Below, piece by piece: positions 33,374 through 43,005 of a stretch of 64,000 nucleotides of DNA; the first letter of the stretch is position 1, and each line of letters begins with the position of its first letter. Position numbers and translations under genes: made by a program. The DNA comes from 66-474 sp040255405 (GTDB taxonomy: Bacteria; Pseudomonadota; Gammaproteobacteria; Xanthomonadales; Rhodanobacteraceae), in contig JBDZUX010000011.1 in the NCBI GenBank assembly GCA_040255405.1, positions 5,896 to 69,895 of the forward strand, in the 5' to 3' direction. A model generated the notes under the pieces. The model saw only the letters and a program-made list of their open reading frames with translations, was not told the origin of the DNA and did no database searches.

Positions 33374-34204
33374 ATGCTTGAACGAACGCCCGCGATCGAA
33401 TCGCAGCTCCTCGACACGCGCCGGGCTTTCGACAGCGTGGCTGTCGATTACGACGGCCCGCGCGGCAACAACGTGCTGATCCAGCGCATGCGACGGGCGA
33501 TGTGGGATGCCGTGCGCGACGAGCTTCCTCCGGGTTCGAGGCTGCTGGACCTCGGATGCGGCACCGGCATCGATGCGGCCGAGTTCGCGCGGTGCGGCTA
33601 CCGCGTCACCGCCACCGACTGGTCGCCGCGGATGGTGGAACGCACGCGCGCGCTCGCCGCGCACGCTGCGACGTATTCCCGGATCGATGCCAGGCACGTC
33701 GGAATCCATCAACTCGAGCAGATCGATGGCAAGTTCGACGGCATCTACTCGAACCTCGGCCCGCTGAACTGCGTGCCCGATCTCGAAGCGGCGGCGGCGG
33801 AGTGCGCACGGCTGCTCCGGCCAGGCGGCAAGCTGGTGTGTTCAGTGATCGGCCGGATCTGCCCCTGGGAGATTGGTCACTACGCGTTGCGCGGGCGCTT
33901 CAGACGCGGATGGGTTCGGGCCGCACGCGGGGTGACGCCGGTCGGCATGAACCGCCACACGATCTGGACGCGCTATTACCTGCCGCGCGAGTTTTACCGG
34001 GTCTTTGCCGAGCATTTCTCGCTGTGCGGGTATCGCGCGCTCGGATTGTTCATGCCGCCGCCGTACCTCGTGGATTACTACCGTCGCCATCGGCGGTGGT
34101 GCGATTGGCTGGGTCGACTCGACGATCGACTGGGCGCGGTGCCGCTGCTGCGCGGCATGGGCGATCATTTCCTGATGGTGATGAGCGCCCGGTCGCGACC
34201 ATGA
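33374..34204 (+). CDS. SAM-dependent class I methyltransferase (first of three)
   Basis: A 276-residue methyltransferase. The SAM-binding motif I is LLDLGCGTGIDAAE (about residues 58-71), the acidic residue ending strand 2 is in ATDWSPRMVE, and a LLRPGGKLV post-III motif follows. A C-terminal cap of about 90 residues, rich in Arg and Tyr, should bind the acceptor, which is unknown. The ATG at 33374 gives the family's usual N-terminus; the frame is open further upstream but without features. It overlaps the amidohydrolase gene by 4 bases (ATGA) and opens the glycan locus. Confidence 0.82.
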   Translation: MLERTPAIESQLLDTRRAFDSVAVDYDGPRGNNVLIQRMRRAMWDAVRDELPPGSRLLDLGCGTGIDAAEFARCGYRVTATDWSPRMVERTRALAAHAATYSRIDARHVGIHQLEQIDGKFDGIYSNLGPLNCVPDLEAAAAECARLLRPGGKLVCSVIGRICPWEIGHYALRGRFRRGWVRAARGVTPVGMNRHTIWTRYYLPREFYRVFAEHFSLCGYRALGLFMPPPYLVDYYRRHRRWCDWLGRLDDRLGAVPLLRGMGDHFLMVMSARSRP

Positions 34205-35421
34205 CGCTCCGCAACACCATGCTGTGCGGCGCCCGGACGATCACCGCCAATGGCGAGTCGCGTGCGCCCGTGGTGATCGCGGCCGGCAAGATCTGCGCTT
34301 CGTTGCCGGGGCACGCATACCGGGTCGGCTTGCGAGACCACGTGGTCGCGCCAGGTCTGGTCAACGCGCACGAACACCTGCACCTCAATGCGGTACCGCC
34401 CCTGCCGGCCAGTGCGCCCTTTCCGAACAGCTACGCATGGATCGCGGCATTCCAGGCGCATTTCCGGAATCCCGCCGTCGTCGCTGCGCTGGCGGTACCG
34501 AAAACGTTGCGGTTGCGGCACGGCGCATTGAAGAACCTGCTTGCGGGCACGACCTGCGTGGTGCACCACGATCCGTGGCATCCGGCGCTCGACGCAATGG
34601 ATTTTCCGGTCGCGTTGTTGCGCGATTACGGTTGGGCCTATGCGCTTGGCTGGCCCGTCTACGGACCACCGGTGTGGCAGAGTTTCGATGCCACGCCGGC
34701 CGATCGGCCGTGGATGATCCATCTGGCAGAAGGCACCGATGCCGCCGCGCACGCGGAGCTGGCGCAACTGGACGCGATGGGGTGCCTCGGGTCGAACAGC
34801 GTGCTGGTGCACGGCGTCGGATTGGGCGAACGCGACGTCGATCGCGTGATTGACGCCGGCGCGGCGGTGGTGTGGTGCCCAACCAGCAATCGCAATCTGC
34901 TCGGACAAACACTCGATCCGCGCCGCCTGCAGGCCGGCGGGCGATTGATGCTGGGAAGTGATTCACGGCTCAGCGGCGCGCGCGATCTGCTCGAGGAACT
35001 GCGCGTGGTCGCCGATATGGGCTTCTTCGGCGCACGCGAGACGTTGGCGCTGGTGACGGCCGACGCTGCGCGCATCCTGCGATTGCCACAAGGCGGCCTC
35101 CTCGCGGCGGGCGCACCTGCAGACCTGCTGGTCGTCGCCGATTGCGGTGGGGACGCGGCTCGCAGCGTGGTCGGGATCGAACGCAGTCAAATCCGTGCCG
35201 TGGTGCGCGACGGCGTGCCGCGCATTGCCGATCCCGATTTTGCCGAATGGTTCGGCGCGGCAGGCGTGGAAACGGTGCCGGCGATGCTGGATGGAAAGCC
35301 CAAGCTGCTTGCAAAGGCGCTGGCCGATCCGGCGCTGGTGGAAATGGAGCCCGGGCTCGAGTTCGTCTCGCGCATCGGCCAACCGGCGCGCGAGCCCGCT
35401 TTCGTCGAAGGATGCCATTGA
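34201..35421 (+). CDS. Amidohydrolase of the adenosine/SAH-deaminase-like group
   Basis: A 406-residue metal-dependent amidohydrolase. Metal ligands are visible as His57 and His59 in NAHEHLH, a His in HLAEG, a His in LVHGVGL, and the aspartate in GSDSRLSG; CPTSNRNLLG matches the substrate loop of the MTA/SAH-deaminase subgroup. Because the locus contains three SAM methyltransferases and radical SAM enzymes, deamination of S-adenosylhomocysteine or 5'-deoxyadenosine, the by-products of those reactions, is an attractive role, but it may instead modify the product. The gene overlaps both neighbours (ATGA before, TGATG after). Confidence 0.78.
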   Translation: MTLRNTMLCGARTITANGESRAPVVIAAGKICASLPGHAYRVGLRDHVVAPGLVNAHEHLHLNAVPPLPASAPFPNSYAWIAAFQAHFRNPAVVAALAVPKTLRLRHGALKNLLAGTTCVVHHDPWHPALDAMDFPVALLRDYGWAYALGWPVYGPPVWQSFDATPADRPWMIHLAEGTDAAAHAELAQLDAMGCLGSNSVLVHGVGLGERDVDRVIDAGAAVVWCPTSNRNLLGQTLDPRRLQAGGRLMLGSDSRLSGARDLLEELRVVADMGFFGARETLALVTADAARILRLPQGGLLAAGAPADLLVVADCGGDAARSVVGIERSQIRAVVRDGVPRIADPDFAEWFGAAGVETVPAMLDGKPKLLAKALADPALVEMEPGLEFVSRIGQPAREPAFVEGCH

Positions 35422-36119
35422 TGTCGCGCATCGAGACGCTCGAGCCGCGCGCCGCCTACGCCTTGTGGGCGGCCAGCTATCCGCCGCACGCGCACAACCC
35501 GGTGATGTGCGCGGAAGAGCGCGCGATGCTGGCGTTGATGCCGGCCGATTTGCATGGGCAATCGGTCCTCGACGCCGGTTGCGGCAGTGGACGCTACATG
35601 CTGCATGCGCTGGATCGGGGCGCGGCGCGGGTGACGGGCGTCGATCTTTCCGTCGAGATGCTGGAACGTGCCGCCAGGGAACTGGGCGCATGCCGCCACG
35701 GCGGGGCGTTCGAATTGGTGCATGGCCATCTGGAGCGCCTGCCGGTACCGGATGCTTCGGCGGACCTGGCGATCTGCGGCTTGACGATCGGCCACCTGGA
35801 TCGCCTGCAAGCCGCGCTGGCGGAGCTGCGTCGCGTGACGCGGCCCGGCGGCACCATCCTGTGCAGCGACGTGCATCCGATCGGATACGCGCTCGGTTGG
35901 CAGCGCGACTTCAAATCCGGCGACGGGCACTACGCCGTGCGCCACACACCGCATTTCTACAGCCACTGGCACGCGGCCTGTGCCTCATTGCGGCTGGAAA
36001 TCGCACGGGTGCTGGAACCCACGCTTGATCCTGCCGACATTCCCGTCGACGCGCACTTCGATCCGGTGGCGCTGGAAGTTCCGGTGGCACTGGTGTTCGA
36101 GCTGCACCGCCCATCCTGA
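35421..36119 (+). CDS. SAM-dependent class I methyltransferase (second of three)
   Basis: A 232-residue UbiE/Methyltransf_11-type enzyme with motif I VLDAGCGSGRYMLH (about residues 49-62), TGVDLSVEML for the ribose-binding acidic residue, and RVTRPGGTILCSD as post-III. The ATG shares its first base with the amidohydrolase stop (TGATG), so translation is coupled. The C-terminal part has a YAVRHTPHFYSHW segment often seen in small-molecule methyltransferases. The acceptor is unknown. The next gene, a radical SAM enzyme, starts 18 bases downstream. Confidence 0.85.
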   Translation: MSRIETLEPRAAYALWAASYPPHAHNPVMCAEERAMLALMPADLHGQSVLDAGCGSGRYMLHALDRGAARVTGVDLSVEMLERAARELGACRHGGAFELVHGHLERLPVPDASADLAICGLTIGHLDRLQAALAELRRVTRPGGTILCSDVHPIGYALGWQRDFKSGDGHYAVRHTPHFYSHWHAACASLRLEIARVLEPTLDPADIPVDAHFDPVALEVPVALVFELHRPS

Positions 36120-36137
36120 TCGTCCGCTGGTTCGGCC

Positions 36138-37652
36138 ATGACACGTCCGCCCAACACGTTGCTGATCAATCCGACCGTCACCACGCGCCCGCGCTTTCCA
36201 TTGTCGCTGCTGAACCTGGCTGCGGCACTGGACCGCTTCGGCGACAGCCACATCGTGGATGGCAACATCGATCGGAATCTGGTTGATGCAACGCTGGCGG
36301 CCGCCGGAAAACGGCATTTCGACGCCATCGGTATCGGCATCATGGGCGGCCCGCAGGTGGCGCCGGCGATCGCGGTGTCGAAGGCGATCCGCGAGCACCA
36401 TCCGTCGCTGCCGATCGTCTGGGGCGGTTATTTCCCCACGCTCTACGCCGACACCACGCTGGCCGCGCCGTATGTGGATTACGCGATACGCGGGCAGGGC
36501 GAGGAAAGCCTGGTCGAGCTGATGTCGGCGCTGGGCGGTGGTGGCGGCGACGAAGCATTGGCCAGGATCGACGGCCTGTCCTGGCGCCGCGATGGCGAGA
36601 TCGTCCATAACCCCAACCGGAAGTTCCATCACGGCGACGTCGCACCGGCGCTGTTGCCGTACGGGAAGCTGGGCGACCTCGAAAAATACTTGACCGGCAC
36701 GTTCCTCGGGCGCCGCACGGCGGTCCACCAGGCGTCGATCGGTTGCCGCTTCCGCTGTACCTTCTGCGGCGTGGCCGCGATGTTCGGCGGCGCCACCTCC
36801 TTGCCACCGGCCGCGCGGCTGGAGCGCGAGTTGAGCCACCTCAAGTACGGGCTCGGCGCCGATTCCGTGCTCTTCTACGACCACAACTTCTTCGACCGCG
36901 AGCAGGACATGATTCCGTTGCTCGAAATCATGGCGCGCTTCGAGATGCCTTGGTGGTGTTTCGCGCGCGCCGATGCGTTGCTCAAGCTTTCCGAAAGCAC
37001 CTGGAAGCTGGTGCGCAAGAGCCGGTTGCGCATGGCTTACATCGGCGCCGAATCGCCCAGTGGCGCGATGCTGAAGGAAATCCGCAAGGGCACGCGGCCG
37101 GATCAAACGCTGGCGGTCGCCGACCTGTGCGCCCGCCACGGGGTGATACCCGAGTTCTCCTTCATGCTGGCGCCGCCGGTGGATACCGAGGCGGAGACCG
37201 AGCAGACGTTCGAGTTCATCCGCGAGCTGAAGCGCATCAATCCGGCGTCGGAAATCATCACGTACATCTATACGCCGCTGCCCGAAAGCGCGAGAAACGA
37301 AAAGGATCGCGGCAGGCGCAAGTCCACGCCCCTGCTCGACCTGCACGGCGAACCGGTGGTGTTTCCCGCGACACCGGACGCGTGGACCGAGCGCCGCTGG
37401 GTCGACTACGCCTGCCATGCCGATGCGCCGTGGCTGACCGGCAAGCTGCGCCGGCGCATCTACGACTTCGTCACCGTGCTGCGCTGCCGGTATCCCACCG
37501 TGCAGGATCAGCGCGCGTCGTACTGGGCCAAGCGCGGGATGAGCGCGATGGCGTCATGGCGTTACCGCCACCGGCGCTACGACCACCCGTGGGAACTCGA
37601 TATCGCCAACCGTTTCGTGCAACTGCGCAAACCGCAGATCACGGGCGCGTAG
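36138..37652 (+). CDS. B12-binding-domain radical SAM protein (first)
   Basis: A 504-residue protein with an N-terminal cobalamin-binding-like Rossmann domain (residues 1-130; GGYFPTLYAD and GQGEES are typical) and a radical SAM barrel whose cluster cysteines are Cys203, Cys207 and Cys210 in IGCRFRCTFCG. AESPSGAMLKEIRKGT follows as the usual SAM-contact block. Such enzymes carry out C-methylation, ring closure or other difficult C-C chemistry on lipids, antibiotics and peptides. The DXHXXG cobalamin motif of methionine synthase is not present, as is common for this class. The locus context suggests modification of a lipid or sugar headgroup. The substrate is unknown. Confidence 0.86.
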   Translation: MTRPPNTLLINPTVTTRPRFPLSLLNLAAALDRFGDSHIVDGNIDRNLVDATLAAAGKRHFDAIGIGIMGGPQVAPAIAVSKAIREHHPSLPIVWGGYFPTLYADTTLAAPYVDYAIRGQGEESLVELMSALGGGGGDEALARIDGLSWRRDGEIVHNPNRKFHHGDVAPALLPYGKLGDLEKYLTGTFLGRRTAVHQASIGCRFRCTFCGVAAMFGGATSLPPAARLERELSHLKYGLGADSVLFYDHNFFDREQDMIPLLEIMARFEMPWWCFARADALLKLSESTWKLVRKSRLRMAYIGAESPSGAMLKEIRKGTRPDQTLAVADLCARHGVIPEFSFMLAPPVDTEAETEQTFEFIRELKRINPASEIITYIYTPLPESARNEKDRGRRKSTPLLDLHGEPVVFPATPDAWTERRWVDYACHADAPWLTGKLRRRIYDFVTVLRCRYPTVQDQRASYWAKRGMSAMASWRYRHRRYDHPWELDIANRFVQLRKPQITGA

Positions 37653-37654
37653 CG

Positions 37655-38791
37655 ATGGCACCCCTCCACGTCGCGCAGCTCAACTTTCCACCGGCGCCCG
37701 CAGGGCTCGGCATCGAGGCGTTGCTGCAACGCTGGCCGTCGCTGGAGGATATTGCGGAGCTGGTAGCGAGTGCCGGGATGCGGGTTTCGGTGTTGCAGGC
37801 GGCATCGCATCCGGAGCGCCTGACGCGAAATGGTGTCGATTACCACTTCGTGGATGTCGATGGAACCCGGACGAGGGAGAGCCTTGGCCGTCGTTTTGCG
37901 GATGTACTGGATGGCGTCCATGCCGACGTCCTGCACGCGCATGGCCTCGGTTTCGTGGCGGAAGCCTGCGCGGTAGCAGGGCATTTGTCGCCGGCATTGC
38001 CGGTCCTGTTCCAGGATCATGCAGATGGACTGCCACGCTGGTGGCGGCGTCCGCGGCACCGCCGCCGCTTCGCGAGGGCAGCCGGCATCGCCTTCACGTC
38101 GCTCGACCAGGCGCAACCGTTCACGGCCGCGAAAATGTTCGGCCCTTCCACGCGGCTTTTCGCGATTCCCGAATCCAGCAGCCGCTTCAGCCCCGGCGAC
38201 CGCGGCCGTGCCCGCGCCGAAACAGGCCTGTATGGCGACCCTTGCGTGCTGTGGGTCGGGCGCCTGACCCGCGGCAAGGATCCCCTGACCGTGCTCGACG
38301 GCGTGGCGCTTGCCGCGACGCGCCTGCCGGATCTGCAGCTGTGGTGCGCTTTCGGCGCGGCGCCGATGCTTTCCACCGTGCGGGCCCGCATCGGTGATCC
38401 GCGCCTGTCCGCGCGGGTGCATCTTCTGGGCGAAGTGCCGCACGCACACATCGAAACCTTGCTGCGCGCGGCCGACCTGTTCGTCTCGGGCAGCCGCGCC
38501 GAGGGCAGCGGTTACGCTGCGATGGAGGCGCTGGCCTGCGGTGTCACGCCGGTGCTGACGGATATCCCCGCTTTCCGTGCCTTGACGGACAACGGACGCG
38601 TCGGCCATTTGTGGCCGTGCGGTAACGCGACGCGCCTGGCCGATGAACTGTTCCTTGCGGCCACCGGACGCGCGTCGCCGCGGCAGGTACGCGCGCACTT
38701 CGACAGCACGCTTTCATTCGACGCCGTCGGGCGCTTGTGGGCCGGCGCCTATGCCCGGGTGCGCGAAGACTGGCCGCGGTGGGCGGCATGA
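37655..38791 (+). CDS. GT4-family glycosyltransferase (first)
   Basis: A 378-residue GT-B glycosyltransferase. The donor-binding half has VLWVGRLTRGKDP (about residues 204-216) and the SRAEGSGYAAMEALACG block with the conserved E-X7-E pattern. It starts 2 bases after the radical SAM stop and ends overlapping the next glycosyltransferase by 4 bases (ATGA). It probably adds a sugar to the growing glycan on the cytoplasmic face of the inner membrane. Donor and acceptor are unknown. Confidence 0.85.
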   Translation: MAPLHVAQLNFPPAPAGLGIEALLQRWPSLEDIAELVASAGMRVSVLQAASHPERLTRNGVDYHFVDVDGTRTRESLGRRFADVLDGVHADVLHAHGLGFVAEACAVAGHLSPALPVLFQDHADGLPRWWRRPRHRRRFARAAGIAFTSLDQAQPFTAAKMFGPSTRLFAIPESSSRFSPGDRGRARAETGLYGDPCVLWVGRLTRGKDPLTVLDGVALAATRLPDLQLWCAFGAAPMLSTVRARIGDPRLSARVHLLGEVPHAHIETLLRAADLFVSGSRAEGSGYAAMEALACGVTPVLTDIPAFRALTDNGRVGHLWPCGNATRLADELFLAATGRASPRQVRAHFDSTLSFDAVGRLWAGAYARVREDWPRWAA

Positions 38792-39897
38792 AACTCGCGT
38801 TGGTGGTGCCGGGCGGGGTGGACCGAAGCGGCGAGGTTCGCGTGATACCGGCGCTGCTGGCCCTGGTCGAGCGGCTGTCGCGCACGCACGAAGTACATGT
38901 GTTCGCGTTGCGGCAGGAAGCTTCGGCGGGTAGCTGGCGGCTCGCCGGCGCCACGATCCACAACGTCGGTGATGGTCGGGTCCATGTGCGCGGCATCGCC
39001 GCGATCGGCGCCGAACATCGCCGTGCGCCGTTCGACGTGATGCACGCCATCTTCTCGGGTCCGTGTGGATTGATCGCCGTCGCAGCAGGGAAGCTGTGGC
39101 GGGTTCCGTGCATGGTCCACGTCACCGGCGGCGAACTCGTTGCGATACGCGACATCGGTTACGGCGGACGCCTGACGTGGAAGGGACGGCTGCGCGAACG
39201 CCTTGCCTTGCGGGGTGCCGACCTCGTCACCGCAACCAGCACGCCGATCGTCGAGTTGTTGCAGGCGCTCGGAATCCAGGCGCGGCGGGTGCCGCTTGGC
39301 GTCGATCTTCGGAAATGGCCGCCGCTCGCGCCGCGCCCAAGCCTCGAGGGGCCGGCGCGCCTGCTCCATGTCGCGAGCCTCAATCGCGTCAAGGATCAAA
39401 CGACCCTGCTGCAGGCGCTCGCGAGGCTGGCGAAGACGGGCGTGGAATTCGAAATGGTCATCGTCGGGACCGACACGTTGCAGGGCGCGATGATCGAGCT
39501 CGTCCGCAAGCTCGGGCTGAATGGGCGCGTACAGTTCCTTGGTTTCAAGACCCAGCGCGAGTTGCGTGCGATCGTGGAATCGGCCGACCTGCTGGTGATG
39601 TCGTCGCGACATGAAGCGGGCCCTTTCGTTCTGCTCGAAGCGGCAGTGGCCGGCGTACCGACGGTCGGCACGGCAGTGGGACACATCGTCGAATGGGCGC
39701 CTTCGGCGGCGCTGGCCGTGCCGGTCGGCAATCCGGAACGTCTGGCGGATGCCATCCACACCGTGCTTGCCGACGAGGCGCTCAGGCTGCGCGTCGCGCG
39801 CGCGGCGCAATGCAAGGCGTTGTCGGAAGACGCGGATTACACGGCACGCGCGTTCGAAGCGCTTTACCAGCGTCTGACCAACGGCGCCCGTGGGTGA
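38788..39897 (+). CDS. GT4-family glycosyltransferase (second)
   Basis: A 369-residue GT-B glycosyltransferase with LLHVASLNRVKDQTTLLQA for the start of the donor domain and SSRHEAGPFVLLEAAVAGVP for the E-X7-E region. The N-terminal half opens with a short hydrophobic strand, MKLALVVPGG, without a membrane helix. Coupled to its neighbours by ATGA before and GTGA after. It presumably acts in series with the preceding enzyme in building an exported glycan. Confidence 0.86.
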   Translation: MKLALVVPGGVDRSGEVRVIPALLALVERLSRTHEVHVFALRQEASAGSWRLAGATIHNVGDGRVHVRGIAAIGAEHRRAPFDVMHAIFSGPCGLIAVAAGKLWRVPCMVHVTGGELVAIRDIGYGGRLTWKGRLRERLALRGADLVTATSTPIVELLQALGIQARRVPLGVDLRKWPPLAPRPSLEGPARLLHVASLNRVKDQTTLLQALARLAKTGVEFEMVIVGTDTLQGAMIELVRKLGLNGRVQFLGFKTQRELRAIVESADLLVMSSRHEAGPFVLLEAAVAGVPTVGTAVGHIVEWAPSAALAVPVGNPERLADAIHTVLADEALRLRVARAAQCKALSEDADYTARAFEALYQRLTNGARG

Positions 39898-40748
39898 GAT
39901 GCGCCGTGCAAGCACGCCTGCCGAAAACCGGATTGCTGGGCGATACCCCGCGACGCGACTACGCAGGGAAGCTGCAGTTGTTCAACGCCTTTGCACGACC
40001 GGAGCTCCGCGAGGCGATGGATGCGCTGTCGATGCCCGCGGGTTCACGCGTGCTCGATGCCGGATGCGGCACCGGTGAGGTGGTGGGCTGGTGGCATGAA
40101 TCGTTGCATGGCCGCGGACGGGTCGCGGGCATGGATTTGTCCGGCGCGCACGTCCGAGTCGCCCGCGCGAATGCGCCCGGGGCGGCATTGATCGTGCAGG
40201 GCGACATGCTGGAACCGCCATTCGTGGATGGCACGTTCGACCTGGTGTGGTCGGTCAACACCGTCAATCATCTGCGCGATCCCGTCGCTGGCGTGTCGAG
40301 CCTCGCAAGGCTGTTGCGACCGGGCGGGGGCTTGGTGGTGGGGCAGAGTTCACTGGTGCCGGACATGTACTTTGCATGGGATGCCCGTCTCGAGGCGCGC
40401 GTGAACGAGGCGGTGCGCGCGTATTACCGGGAACGCTACGGCCGCAGCGAACGCGATTTCACCGCGGTGCGTTCACTCGCCGGATGGTTGCACCAGGCCG
40501 GGTTGCGGAACGTGGGTGTCCGGACCCGGATGATCGAACGGACATCTCCGCTCTCGGATGCGGACGAGCGCTATCTGCTGGAGTGCATCTTCCGCGACAC
40601 CTGGGGCGAACGGCTGCGGAAGTACATGGCGCCGGAGGATTTCGCGACGCTGACGCGGTTGTGCGACCCGGAAGATGAATGCTGTGCATTGCGTCGCCGC
40701 GATTTTCATTTCCTGCAAAGCCTCACCTTCGCAGCGGGGACAACGTAA
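39894..40748 (+). CDS. SAM-dependent class I methyltransferase (third of three)
   Basis: A 284-residue methyltransferase with motif I VLDAGCGTGEVVGWW, AGMDLSGAHV and LLRPGGGLVVGQ. The start is a GTG at 39894 that overlaps the preceding stop (GTGA); the frame is open further upstream inside the glycosyltransferase but with no features. A C-terminal region of about 110 residues with a CDPEDECCALRRRDFHF tail sets it apart from the other two. It may cap or decorate the glycan; methyl capping often sets chain length for ABC-exported O-antigens, though that link is inference. Confidence 0.8.
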   Translation: MRCAVQARLPKTGLLGDTPRRDYAGKLQLFNAFARPELREAMDALSMPAGSRVLDAGCGTGEVVGWWHESLHGRGRVAGMDLSGAHVRVARANAPGAALIVQGDMLEPPFVDGTFDLVWSVNTVNHLRDPVAGVSSLARLLRPGGGLVVGQSSLVPDMYFAWDARLEARVNEAVRAYYRERYGRSERDFTAVRSLAGWLHQAGLRNVGVRTRMIERTSPLSDADERYLLECIFRDTWGERLRKYMAPEDFATLTRLCDPEDECCALRRRDFHFLQSLTFAAGTT

Positions 40749-40796
40749 AGGATTCGGACTTGCAACCGAAGGCGCGTGGCAGGGAACACACAGGCC

Positions 40797-41624
40797 ATGA
40801 CGACATCCGCCTATCGGCTGACGGACCCGGTTTCGCCGTACCGCGCGCTGACGCGACATTTTGCGCTGGTGGTGCAGATGGCGCGGCGCGACGTGGCAGG
40901 GCGTTACCGGGGTTCGTTCGCCGGTCTGTTGTGGTCGTTCTTCAATCCGTTGCTGATGCTGGCCATCTACACCTTCGTGTTCGGCGTGATCTTCAAGTCG
41001 CGCTGGAATGCGCAGACGACCAACCCACTTCAGTACGCGATGGTGTTGTTCGCCGGCTTGAACATCAACACGTGGTTTTCGGAATGCGCGACCCGCGCCA
41101 CCACCCTCATCGTCGAAAACACCAATTTCGTCAAGCGGGTGGTGTTTCCCCTGGAGACACTGACCTGGAGCACGCTCGGCTCCGGGCTGTTCCACCTGTG
41201 GGTGTCCACGATCGTGTTGCTGGCGATCTCGCCGTTCGTCACGGGCCACATCCCGTGGACGGCGATCCTTTTTCCAGTCGTCATCGTGTGCTTCCTGCCT
41301 TGCGTCGCCGGCACGGTCTGGTTGCTGGCCGCGCTGGGCGTGTACCTGCGCGATCTGAAGCAGGCGGCAGGCATCGTCACCACGGCGCTGATGTTTCTGG
41401 CGCCCATCCTCTATCCCGCCACGCTGATTCCGGAACGCTACCGCTTCGCGCTTTATTTCAATCCCCTGACCGTCATCGCGGAAGCCTCGCAGGACGTGTT
41501 GATTTGGGGGCGGTTGCCGCACTGGGATCATCTCGTCGCGTACGTCGTGGTCGCATCGCTGTTCGCGTGGTTCGCGTTCGCCTGGTTCGAGCAGACGCGC
41601 AAGGGCTTTGCCGATGTCGTCTGA
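40797..41624 (+). CDS. wzm: Polysaccharide ABC exporter permease (Wzm type)
   Basis: A 275-residue ABC-2 type permease with six predicted membrane helices. The N-terminal cytoplasmic stretch contains RRDVAGRYRGSFAGLLWSF, the signature of polysaccharide and teichoic-acid exporters, and FLAPILYPATLIPERYR lies before the last helices. The ATG at 40797 is preferred; a GTG at 40776 is possible. The ATPase gene overlaps by 11 bases. Together they should flip a complete undecaprenyl-linked glycan across the inner membrane. Confidence 0.92.
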   Translation: MTTSAYRLTDPVSPYRALTRHFALVVQMARRDVAGRYRGSFAGLLWSFFNPLLMLAIYTFVFGVIFKSRWNAQTTNPLQYAMVLFAGLNINTWFSECATRATTLIVENTNFVKRVVFPLETLTWSTLGSGLFHLWVSTIVLLAISPFVTGHIPWTAILFPVVIVCFLPCVAGTVWLLAALGVYLRDLKQAAGIVTTALMFLAPILYPATLIPERYRFALYFNPLTVIAEASQDVLIWGRLPHWDHLVAYVVVASLFAWFAFAWFEQTRKGFADVV

Positions 41625-43005
41625 AGATTTCAGCATTCGCGTCGAGGGCCTGTCCAAGCGCTACGAAATCTACGCGCAGCCCGTGGACCGGCTGAAGCAG
41701 ATGATCCTGCCGCGCGTGCAACGCGCGGCAGGCCGGCCTGCACGGAATTACTTCAGCGAGTTCTGGGCGCTGCGCGACGTGAGCTTCGACGTCCGCAAGG
41801 GGGAGACCGTGGGCATCGTGGGCCGCAACGGCTCGGGCAAGTCGACGCTGCTGCAAATGATCTGCGGGACGCTCAACCCCACGCTCGGAACGATCGCCGT
41901 GAACGGCCGGATTGCGGCTTTGCTCGAATTGGGTGCGGGATTCAATCCGGAATTCACCGGCAGGGAAAATGTCCGATTGAGCGGCCTGCTGTACGGGCTG
42001 TCGGAGCAGGAATTGGACGCATGCTTCGACGCGATCCTCGATTTTGCCGAGATCGGCGCGTTCATCGACCAGCCGGTCAAGACCTACTCCAGCGGCATGT
42101 ACGTACGGCTGGCGTTTTCGGTCGCCATCAACGTGGCGCCCGATGTCCTGGTCGTGGACGAGGCACTTTCGGTGGGGGACGAGGCTTTCCAGCGCAAGTG
42201 CTTTGCGCGTATCGAGGCGATCCGCGAGAGCGGGGCGACGGTCCTGTTCGTTTCCCACGCGGCAGGCATGGTGGTCGAGCTCTGCAATCGGGCCATCCTG
42301 CTGGACGGCGGTGAATTGCTGGCGCAGGGGCTGCCGAAAACCATCGTCTCCCGCTATCACAAGCTGTTGTATGCGCCCGGGCATTCGATCGCGGCGGTCC
42401 GCGACCAGATTCGCGGCGCGGAACGCCACGTCGAAGGCGAACCGGTCATCGAGAGCACAAACGCGGGGCGCAGGCCCCGTGCCGGAAACGCGTCTTCTTC
42501 TCCCGACGAATCCTGGCTGGATGAAGGCCTGGTTCCCCGAAGCACACTCCGTTACACCGGCCGCGGTGCAACCATCGGGCAGCCTTGCGTCACCAACGAA
42601 CACGGCCGGCGCGTCAATGTGCTGCACGCCGGCGGCGAGTACGTCTACTCGTTCAACGTGATGATCCGGAAACCGGCGTTGGGTGTGCGCTTCGGCATGG
42701 CAATCAAGACGACTACCGGATTCGCGCTCGGTGGCGCGACGACCGCGGCGAATGCCGGTGAGGGACTGTTGACCAGCACGGACCAGGAGTATCGGGTGCG
42801 GTTCCGGTTTCGGGCACTGCTGGCGCCCGGCGTTTACTTCCTGAACGCCGGGGTCACGGCCGCGGAACCCGAAGGCGAAGTTTTTCTGGACCGGATCATC
42901 GATGCGGTGATGATCCGGATCATGCCGGACAGCCGTCGGCTCGCCACTGAACTCGTCGATTTCGACGTTCGGCCCGATGTCGAAATGGCGGCGCTTGCGC
43001 CATGA
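41614..43005 (+). CDS. wzt: Polysaccharide ABC exporter ATPase with carbohydrate-binding tail (Wzt type)
   Basis: A 463-residue protein. The ATPase domain (residues 1-250) has Walker A GRNGSGKST (70-78), the signature YSSGMYVRLAFS and Walker B VLVVDEAL. The C-terminal 180 residues form a beta-rich domain like that of Wzt proteins, which recognises the finished glycan end before export. Between them lies a charged, Ser/Gly-rich linker (about residues 265-310). A tail domain of this kind implies that the glycan is built fully in the cytoplasm and that its end modification is read, which fits the methyltransferases upstream. It overlaps the permease by 11 bases and the next gene by 4 (ATGA). Confidence 0.93.
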   Translation: MSSEDFSIRVEGLSKRYEIYAQPVDRLKQMILPRVQRAAGRPARNYFSEFWALRDVSFDVRKGETVGIVGRNGSGKSTLLQMICGTLNPTLGTIAVNGRIAALLELGAGFNPEFTGRENVRLSGLLYGLSEQELDACFDAILDFAEIGAFIDQPVKTYSSGMYVRLAFSVAINVAPDVLVVDEALSVGDEAFQRKCFARIEAIRESGATVLFVSHAAGMVVELCNRAILLDGGELLAQGLPKTIVSRYHKLLYAPGHSIAAVRDQIRGAERHVEGEPVIESTNAGRRPRAGNASSSPDESWLDEGLVPRSTLRYTGRGATIGQPCVTNEHGRRVNVLHAGGEYVYSFNVMIRKPALGVRFGMAIKTTTGFALGGATTAANAGEGLLTSTDQEYRVRFRFRALLAPGVYFLNAGVTAAEPEGEVFLDRIIDAVMIRIMPDSRRLATELVDFDVRPDVEMAALAP

